Assembly: GCA_003224135.1 (NCBI GenBank)
Contig: QHYO01000414.1
Span: 1-11,585 of the forward strand
Direction: 5' to 3'
Origin: Acidobacteriota bacterium
Lineage (GTDB): Bacteria; Acidobacteriota; Terriglobia; Acidiferrales; UBA7541
DNA: 11,585 bases
This document shows positions 5,978-11,585 of the stretch, in pieces. The notes under the pieces are model-generated. The model was given only the letters and a program-made list of their open reading frames with translations. It searched no databases and was not told the origin of the DNA. The translations under genes were made by a program, and so were the position numbers. Every line of letters starts with the position of its first letter. Within the stretch, counting starts at the first letter, position 1.

Positions 5978-6934
5978 ATGCCCCAGGACGACCGGAAGCC
6001 CAGAACATCTCTGGTCATGCCCATCCTGCTGATTACGATTGGCGGGCTGTTTTTGCTGAGGAATTGGAGCCCAGGCTTCGAGCCGTATCAAGTTTTGAAA
6101 ACGTATTGGCCGCTGATTCTGATTCTTGTTGGCCTGGGGAAAATCTGGGATTCCTCGCGGAATCGAGCAGCCGGACAAGCCACCACTGGAATCGCGCTCG
6201 GCTCTACGCTCGGTGTCGTGGCATTCGTTCTCGTGATTGTGATTCTCCTCGGCCACTACCAGAAAACGCGCCAGCACGATGACCCCGACGACGATTTCGC
6301 GCGGCACACCTCGCACGTCATCGAAATGCGCGATCTGCAAGGTGCCAAATCGGTTTCTGCTGTGTTGCACATGGGCGCGGGAGAATTGACCGTGAGCGGC
6401 GGTTCAGCGCATTTGGTTAACGCCGATTTCCACTTCGATCGCAAGTGGGACAATCCGACGGTCGAGTACCATGTGTCAGACGGCAAAGGTGTTCTCGATG
6501 TGGATCAGGAAAGTGGCCACACAAACTTTGGGCCTTCCAACAATGCATGGGATTTGAACTTCACAAACGACGTTCCTCTTACTCTCCGCGTAGATATGGG
6601 CGCGGGCCAGGGCAATCTGAAGCTCCACGGCATGAACGTCACTGACGTCGAGCTACACATGGGTGCGGGGAAGGTGGTTTTGGATTTAACCGGTCCGCGC
6701 AGGTCCGACCTGAACGTTTCCGTCAAAGGCGGCGTTGGGCAGGCGACGATTCGGCTGCCGAAAGACGTTGGCGTCACCGCACACGCAGCTGGCGGTATCG
6801 GTTCGATTCGCGCTGAAGGTCTGCACGAGAACGGAGGCGAATATAAGAACGACGCTTACGGCAAAACGCCATACACGATCAAGCTGGACGTTCAAGGTGG
6901 CATTGGAGAAATCGAACTGATTCAAGAACCGTAA
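5978..6934 (+). CDS. LiaF-like membrane protein with toast-rack-type C-terminal domain
   Basis: A 318-residue membrane protein. Residues 12-27, 44-57 and 71-93 are hydrophobic; the first two form the LiaI/LiaF-type transmembrane unit (DUF5668-like pattern TIGGLFLL ... YWPLILILVGL), and the third anchors the rest. After an acidic linker (DDPDDD) comes a glycine-rich domain with a ladder of motifs: HMGAG (131), DMGAG (206), HMGAG (227), KGGVG (250), AGGIG (271) and QGGIG (306). Such proteins are known as cell-envelope stress sensors or modulators in Firmicutes (LiaF of LiaFSR), but no two-component genes lie in this window, so that role is inference. ATG 5978 is chosen over GTG 5963 because GGAGG (5967-5971) is 6 nt upstream. 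Which side of the membrane the domain faces is unclear. Confidence 0.8.
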   Translation: MPQDDRKPRTSLVMPILLITIGGLFLLRNWSPGFEPYQVLKTYWPLILILVGLGKIWDSSRNRAAGQATTGIALGSTLGVVAFVLVIVILLGHYQKTRQHDDPDDDFARHTSHVIEMRDLQGAKSVSAVLHMGAGELTVSGGSAHLVNADFHFDRKWDNPTVEYHVSDGKGVLDVDQESGHTNFGPSNNAWDLNFTNDVPLTLRVDMGAGQGNLKLHGMNVTDVELHMGAGKVVLDLTGPRRSDLNVSVKGGVGQATIRLPKDVGVTAHAAGGIGSIRAEGLHENGGEYKNDAYGKTPYTIKLDVQGGIGEIELIQEP

Positions 6935-6971
6935 AAACGAGCGAAGTTTCTCCGAAACCCGCCCAGTGACT

Positions 6972-6990
6972 GGCAAAATCACGATTTGCC
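6972..6990. promoter_or_regulatory. Inverted repeat over the uvrA -35 box, candidate operator
   Basis: GGCAAAATCACGATTTGCC has perfect 6-bp arms (GGCAAA/TTTGCC) around a 7-nt spacer. The right arm overlaps the -35 hexamer of the uvrA promoter, a classic repressor position. It has no T tract after it, so it is not a good terminator for the preceding gene. The binding protein is unknown; UvrA genes are often under LexA, but I cannot say whether this is a LexA site in this lineage. Confidence 0.45.
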
Positions 6991-7014
6991 GCGCGTTTCT
7001 TGCCGCAGTATAAT
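6986..7014 (+). promoter_or_regulatory. Sigma-70-type promoter of uvrA
   Basis: The -35 box TTGCCG (6986-6991, four of six consensus bases) and the -10 box TATAAT (7009-7014, perfect) are separated by 17 nt. Transcription would begin near 7021, leaving a leader of about 40 nt before the TTG start at 7061. This is the best promoter in the window. Confidence 0.7.
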
Positions 7015-7060
7015 TTGAGGTTTAGACAGTGCTTGCTGCTCGCGCTGTCTGGGCTTCCTC

Positions 7061-10057
7061 TTGGCAAAACACGAAACTTTTTCCGAGGCCGCTCCCGGCC
7101 AGCTGAACCAGGAGACGCTGCGTGTCCGCGGCGCCCGCGTCCACAACCTGAAAAACGTTTCAGTTGAAATTCCGCACAACGCCATCACCGTGGTCAGTGG
7201 CGTCAGCGGTTCCGGGAAATCCTCGCTGGCGTTCGACACGATTTACGCGGAAGGCCAGCGCCGCTACGTGGAATCGCTCTCCGCATACGCGCGGCAATTT
7301 CTAGAGCGCATGGAAAAACCGGATGTCGATGAGATTTCCGGCATCGCTCCGGCGGTCGCGATTCGCCAGAAAAATACCACGCGGAATCCGCGCTCCACAG
7401 TTGCTACTGCAACGGAGATTTACGATTACTTGCGGTTGTTTTTTGCGCGCTGCGGGCAAACCTTTTGTCTCAAGTGCGGCGCCGAAGTGCGCAAGGATAC
7501 GCCCGACGCCATCGCCGAAAAAGTCTTGTCAATGGGGGACGGCCGCAGATTTTATGTTTTGTATCAGTTGAAGATTGCCGCGCCGCAACCTGCCGCGAAA
7601 TCCCGCAAAGCGGAACGCAAAAAAATAAACGAGCCTGCTCCGGAACAGTTGCGAATTGCGCTGCTGGATTTGCAAAAGCGCGGATTCAACCGTTTGTATC
7701 AAGAAGGCCGAGTGCACGAGTTTATTTCGCCGGAATCGCTGCTGGACGTTGATTTCAAAAAACCGGTCCATGTTTTGGTGGATCGATTGGCAGTAAGTGA
7801 AGAAGCGAAATCGCGGCTGATCGATTCCGTCGAAATTTGTTACCGCGAAGGGCAAGACGAAGCGATTGTTGAATTCGTGCCCGACAACGCAGAACAGCGT
7901 GGCGCGAATGGCGTCACGGCGGAACGGCTGAAGTTCAACGAACGGTTTGAATGCAAGAATGACGGAACGATTTATCAGGAGCCGGAGCCACGGCTATTTT
8001 CCTTCAACAATCCGTACGGCGCCTGCCCACGTTGCCAGGGATTTGGAAACACCGTCGATTTCGATTTGAATCTGGTAGTGCCGGATCTGAGCAAGTCGCT
8101 CGATGATGGGGCGATCGAGCCGTGGACGAAACCTCGCTATCGCGTACTTCTGAACGACGCAAAGAAATGGGCGAAGTCGCAGGGCATTCCCAGCAACGTT
8201 CCGTGGCGGCAATTAACGGAAGAAGAACGCCAGCGAATTCTGGAAGGCGATCCTGAAAATGACTACGAGGGCGTGAAAGGTTTCTTCGCATGGCTGGAGC
8301 GCAAAAAATACAAGTTGCACGTGCGCGTTTTTCTAAGCCGGTATCGCGGTTACGCAAGTTGCCCGGAGTGCGGCGGCACGCGATTGCGTCCCGAAGCGCG
8401 CGCGGTAAGAGTGACCGGCAGAACAATCACAGACATTTGCAAGCTGACCGTGAAGGAAGCGCGCATTTTCTTCGCGGAGCTGCAGCTCAGCGAGTCACAA
8501 TCCAAAGTTGCCGACAGAATCCTGGAAGAGATTCGCTCGCGCCTGCAGTTTCTCGATGAAGTTGGATTGGATTATTTGTCGCTAGATCGACTGACATCAA
8601 CTCTTTCCGGCGGCGAATCGCAGCGAATCCAACTGGCGACTTCACTGGGATCGCATCTCGTCGGAGCGTTGTACGTACTCGATGAGCCATCAATTGGTTT
8701 GCATCCGCGGGACACGAAACGGCTGATCGATATTTTGAAGTCGTTGCGCGATCTTGGGAACACCGTGCTGGTTGTGGAGCACGATCCGGATACGATCGAA
8801 GCAGCGGACAGAGTCATTGATCTGGGACCCGGCGCGGGCGAACTTGGCGGCAAGTTGCTGTTCGCGGGAAGGTATGACGAAATTCTGAAGGATCCGAAAT
8901 CCATTACGGGGCGCTATCTGAGCGGTGAAATGCGAATCCCGGTGCCGAACACGAGGCACAAGCCCGCGGGAAAGTTTTTGCGGCTCCACGGTGTGACGTT
9001 GCACAACCTGAAAAACGTGGACGCTATGATTCCACTGGGAACGCTCACAGTTGTGACGGGAGTCAGCGGGTCGGGAAAATCGACGCTCGTTCATGATGTT
9101 TTGTACAAAGCCCTGCTCGCGAAAAAGAACGGCGGAACGGAAAAAGAATTCTGCGAACGGCTGGATGGCGATTATCAGGTGAGAGAAGTGGTGATCGTGG
9201 ACCAGTCGCCCATCGGGCGGACGCCGCGCTCCAATCCCGCGACGTACCTCAAAGCGTTTGACGCGATCCGGGAAATTTTCGCCGACACACCGGACGCAAA
9301 ACGGCGAGGCTACACAGCGGGACATTTTTCGTTTAACGTGCCGGGCGGCCGCTGCGAAACATGCCAGGGCGACGGCACAGTTACCGTGGAGATGCAGTTT
9401 CTTGCCGATGTGGAACTGGTATGCGAAGAGTGCCGGGGAACGCGGTTCAAGAGCAGCGTCTTGGAAGTGCAGTATCACGGGAAAAATGTACATGATGTCC
9501 TGGGCATGACGGTGCGCGAGGCTTTGGCTTTTTTTGTGAATGTGCCGAAGATCACCTCGAAACTACGCATCTTGAATGAAATTGGTCTGGGATATTTGCG
9601 GCTGGGACAATCGGGGACAACGCTTTCAGGTGGTGAAGCGCAGCGGTTGAAGCTTGCGGCGCACCTGACGCGCACGGAAAACCAGGGAATTTTGTATATT
9701 CTCGATGAGCCCACGACAGGTCTGCATTTTGATGACATTGCGAAATTGCTGGCGGCATTTCGCAAACTGCTTGAATCCGGAGCGTCGCTGATCGTCATCG
9801 AGCACAACCTGGACGTCATTAAGTCAGCGGACTGGCTGATTGATATGGGTCCGGAAGGCGGCGATCAGGGCGGAAAAATCATCGCGACGGGTACGCCGGA
9901 GCAAGTCGCCCGGAACTCGCAATCGCACACCGGGAAGTTCCTTGCAAGAGTGCTGCAGGCGAATGGCCAGGCAAAGCGAAACGGGAAGGGCGCATCGAAC
10001 GGAACAGAGAAGGCCGCTAGCAACGGCAAGAAGGCAGTCACTCCTCTAGCAAAATGA
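7061..10057 (+). CDS. uvrA: Excinuclease ABC subunit A (UvrA)
   Basis: A 998-residue damage-recognition ATPase of nucleotide excision repair; a UvrA dimer loads UvrB onto damaged DNA. Order: first Walker [10 protein letters not shown] (Lys53), a CxxC in CLKCG (136-139), the UvrB-binding and insertion region, zinc module one (Cys322/325 and Cys434/437), signature [11 protein letters not shown] (about 514-524) and Walker [14 protein letters not shown]; then second Walker [10 protein letters not shown] (Lys673), the [16 protein letters not shown] motif, zinc module two (Cys765/768 and Cys788/791, spacing 19 as in E. coli), second signature [11 protein letters not shown] and LDEPTTGLH. It exceeds the 940-residue E. 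coli protein mainly by a longer insertion region and a low-complexity Asn/Gly/Lys/Ala tail (about 965-998). TTG 7061 is the best start: no ATG or GTG lies between the in-frame stop at 7016 and the conserved [11 protein letters not shown]. No clear ribosome binding site precedes it. Confidence 0.98.
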   Translation: MAKHETFSEAAPGQLNQETLRVRGARVHNLKNVSVEIPHNAITVVSGVSGSGKSSLAFDTIYAEGQRRYVESLSAYARQFLERMEKPDVDEISGIAPAVAIRQKNTTRNPRSTVATATEIYDYLRLFFARCGQTFCLKCGAEVRKDTPDAIAEKVLSMGDGRRFYVLYQLKIAAPQPAAKSRKAERKKINEPAPEQLRIALLDLQKRGFNRLYQEGRVHEFISPESLLDVDFKKPVHVLVDRLAVSEEAKSRLIDSVEICYREGQDEAIVEFVPDNAEQRGANGVTAERLKFNERFECKNDGTIYQEPEPRLFSFNNPYGACPRCQGFGNTVDFDLNLVVPDLSKSLDDGAIEPWTKPRYRVLLNDAKKWAKSQGIPSNVPWRQLTEEERQRILEGDPENDYEGVKGFFAWLERKKYKLHVRVFLSRYRGYASCPECGGTRLRPEARAVRVTGRTITDICKLTVKEARIFFAELQLSESQSKVADRILEEIRSRLQFLDEVGLDYLSLDRLTSTLSGGESQRIQLATSLGSHLVGALYVLDEPSIGLHPRDTKRLIDILKSLRDLGNTVLVVEHDPDTIEAADRVIDLGPGAGELGGKLLFAGRYDEILKDPKSITGRYLSGEMRIPVPNTRHKPAGKFLRLHGVTLHNLKNVDAMIPLGTLTVVTGVSGSGKSTLVHDVLYKALLAKKNGGTEKEFCERLDGDYQVREVVIVDQSPIGRTPRSNPATYLKAFDAIREIFADTPDAKRRGYTAGHFSFNVPGGRCETCQGDGTVTVEMQFLADVELVCEECRGTRFKSSVLEVQYHGKNVHDVLGMTVREALAFFVNVPKITSKLRILNEIGLGYLRLGQSGTTLSGGEAQRLKLAAHLTRTENQGILYILDEPTTGLHFDDIAKLLAAFRKLLESGASLIVIEHNLDVIKSADWLIDMGPEGGDQGGKIIATGTPEQVARNSQSHTGKFLARVLQANGQAKRNGKGASNGTEKAASNGKKAVTPLAK

Positions 10058-11388
10058 CGCGGAACGCGACGATAGCGGAAATCCGGCGAATGTGCACGGG
10101 ATTCGTTTTGTCATGCGTGATTATTGTGCCGCAGACGCATGCGCAAGTCGCTCCGGGGGCGCAGGGCGGAAAAGGAACGAAGCAGAGAGTGGCGAATCCG
10201 CTGAATGATTTGTTGGACGAGGCACGCCGCGATATCGACAAACAGGATTTTCAGGCGGCAATTGCGCCACTGCAGAAGTTTATTGCGGAAAAGGATGATT
10301 TTGCGTATGCACATTTTCAGTTGGCCTACGCGTACACGGGACTGCAGAAAAGCAAAGAAGCGCGAAGCGAATACGAACGTGCGATGCAGCTCGATCCGAA
10401 AATGCCGGAAGCGGCGCTGAATCTGGGGATTTTGTTGCTGGGCGATGAACCCGCCGCGTCAATTGCTCCGCTGCAGCGAGCGGTGGAATTGTTGCCGACG
10501 CAAAGCCGGCCGAGAACGCTGCTGGGCCTGGCGTATGAAAAATTGAACGATCAGAAAAATGCAGCGAATGCCTACGAAGGCGCACTGGCGCTCGATCCGA
10601 AAGACACGGAGACGAGCCTGCACTTGGCGCAACTGTATCTTCGGGAAGGCCGAGCTCAGGAAGCCGAAGCGAAGTTTCGCGTGGTGCTGGCGACGGAACC
10701 AGAATCGCGTGCGGCGCTTGCAGGTCTTGGACAGAGCCTGGAAGCACAGAAAAAGCCTGAAGCAGCTGAGGCTTACCGAAATTATTTGAACGCACAACCG
10801 AACGACGCCGCGGTGCGCGAGCGGCTTGTGCGTCTGCTGCTTGCGAATGAGAAGTACGACGACGCGCTGGCCGAGATGGGAAAATCGGAAAAGGGCGGCG
10901 CGCCATCGGTGGAATCGCTCAAGCTGCGCGCGGATATCCTGATCGGCGAAAGGAAATGGGCTGAGGCGATTGTGGCGCTCAAACAGGCTGTGACGCTCGC
11001 ACCAAATGATGCTCGGCTGCGCGGCGGTTTAGGGCGAACGTATATGCAGCAACGAGATTTTGCGAACGCAGAGAAGGAATTGAAAACCGCGATTCAGCTG
11101 GACGCGAAGAATCTGACTTACTGGAAGGATTTGGCGTCCAGCACGTATCTGGCTGGCGATTATCCAACGACACTGGCATTGCTGGACCGTGTGGCACAAC
11201 AGGAGCCGCCGACCGCCGGTGAGTTGTTTGTGCGCGCTCTCTGCTACGATAAACTGCAACAAACCAAAGCGGCTCTGGACGCTTACGAAAAGTTCTTGGA
11301 AGCGGATCAGAACAGAAACCCGGACCAGGCATGGCAGGCTCAGCAACGCATCATTGTTCTAAAAAAGACGCTCGAAAAAAGAAAGTAA
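10054..11388 (+). CDS. Secreted tetratricopeptide-repeat protein
   Basis: A 444-residue protein. An N-terminal signal peptide (basic start, hydrophobic FVLSCVIIV, cleavage likely after THA before Q31) is followed by a Gly/Lys linker and then about ten tetratricopeptide repeats from residue 49 to the end. Typical TPR signatures are visible, for example AHFQLAYAYTGLQKSKEA, YERAMQLDP, LLGLAYEKLNDQKNAANAYEGALALDPKD and YDDALAEM. TPR arrays are protein-binding scaffolds, so this is probably a periplasmic or outer-membrane-associated assembly factor; the partner is unknown. The ATG overlaps the uvrA stop (ATGA at 10054-10057), so translation is probably coupled. No enzymatic domain is seen. Gene order with the next exported protein suggests a small operon under the uvrA promoter. 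Confidence 0.88.
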   Translation: MTRNATIAEIRRMCTGFVLSCVIIVPQTHAQVAPGAQGGKGTKQRVANPLNDLLDEARRDIDKQDFQAAIAPLQKFIAEKDDFAYAHFQLAYAYTGLQKSKEARSEYERAMQLDPKMPEAALNLGILLLGDEPAASIAPLQRAVELLPTQSRPRTLLGLAYEKLNDQKNAANAYEGALALDPKDTETSLHLAQLYLREGRAQEAEAKFRVVLATEPESRAALAGLGQSLEAQKKPEAAEAYRNYLNAQPNDAAVRERLVRLLLANEKYDDALAEMGKSEKGGAPSVESLKLRADILIGERKWAEAIVALKQAVTLAPNDARLRGGLGRTYMQQRDFANAEKELKTAIQLDAKNLTYWKDLASSTYLAGDYPTTLALLDRVAQQEPPTAGELFVRALCYDKLQQTKAALDAYEKFLEADQNRNPDQAWQAQQRIIVLKKTLEKRK

Positions 11389-11408
11389 GTCCCTCGCTGC
11401 GAGTGGCA

Positions 11409-11585
11409 ATGCGTTGTGCGGCTGTGCTGTTTGCGGCGACGCTACTTTGCGCGGGTACTGAAGGCGCCGTGGAGAGCCTGGAGCAACTGCAGCAACGGTT
11501 CGATCATGAAACCGACGGAGTGAGGAAAGCGAAGGCGCTGCAAAAGTTGGGCGACGCGCAATTCAATAAAGAAAGAGAAGCGGCA
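11409..11585 (+). CDS. Exported protein of unknown function, N-terminal part
   Basis: The frame opens with ATG at 11409, 20 nt after the TPR gene stop, and runs off the right edge (59 codons visible). Residues 1-20 (MRCAAVLFAATLLCAGTEGA) look like a signal peptide; a lipoprotein is less likely because the Cys at position 14 lacks a clean lipobox. The mature part is a charged, helical segment (ESLEQLQQRFDHETDGVRKAK ends near KLGDAQFNKE), resembling the beginning of helical-repeat proteins. A GTG two codons upstream (11403) is an alternative start. The close spacing suggests co-transcription with uvrA and the TPR gene. I do not recognise the family. Confidence 0.6.
   Translation, partial: MRCAAVLFAATLLCAGTEGAVESLEQLQQRFDHETDGVRKAKALQKLGDAQFNKEREAA

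Noticed and set aside
4555..6282. A 575-codon open frame on the plus strand
   Set aside because: It runs antisense to deoB, whose catalytic residues are all intact, and then out of frame into the LiaF-like gene. Composition is Arg/His/Ser-rich without domains, as expected for a shadow frame.
8690..9493. A 267-codon open frame on the minus strand inside uvrA
   Set aside because: uvrA is fully conserved here on the other strand, and the frame shows no family resemblance.

Overview
The window looks like chromosomal DNA from a free-living bacterium, most plausibly an Acidobacteriota member. That assignment is an inference from gene content (paired PilZ proteins, a DUF4097 protein, a LiaF-like protein, a secreted TPR protein), moderately high GC, weak ribosome binding sites and frequent GTG/TTG starts. 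No marker gene here proves it. I see no rRNA, tRNA, CRISPR array, insertion sequence or phage gene.

Layout. The left edge holds the C-terminal end of a thioredoxin-like protein (+, ends at 163). A leftward block follows, transcribed from about 2920 down to 234: a secreted DUF4097 protein with a ladder of TTNG motifs, a medium-chain quinone-reductase-like oxidoreductase whose GTG start lies 4 nt beyond the DUF4097 stop, then two tandem PilZ-domain paralogs. Bases 2921-3570 are the least ordinary stretch. They hold no intact well-formed gene, but do contain a small membrane-protein reading frame that looks frameshifted at a T6 run. Next to it is an alpha/beta hydrolase gene (+, to 4488) whose N-terminus appears to lie in a different frame, broken at a T3 run. 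Phosphopentomutase (deoB, -) is convergent with the hydrolase and divergent from a LiaF-like membrane protein (+, 5978-6934). The right third is a rightward unit: uvrA, a secreted TPR protein overlapping it by ATGA, and the start of another exported protein cut by the window edge.

How the parts fit. DeoB (nucleoside salvage) and UvrA (nucleotide excision repair) are core housekeeping genes. The DUF4097 and LiaF-like proteins both have glycine-containing motifs spaced about 17-23 residues apart with one last step of 35-37, as expected for related beta-ladder (toast-rack or adhesin-like) folds at the cell envelope. The uvrA promoter is well formed (TTGCCG, 17 nt, TATAAT), and a 19-nt inverted repeat covers its -35 box, suggesting repressor control. 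I do not see a clear new multi-gene system. The best leads are the paired frameshifts, the uvrA operator candidate, the divergent PilZ pair and the two ladder proteins.
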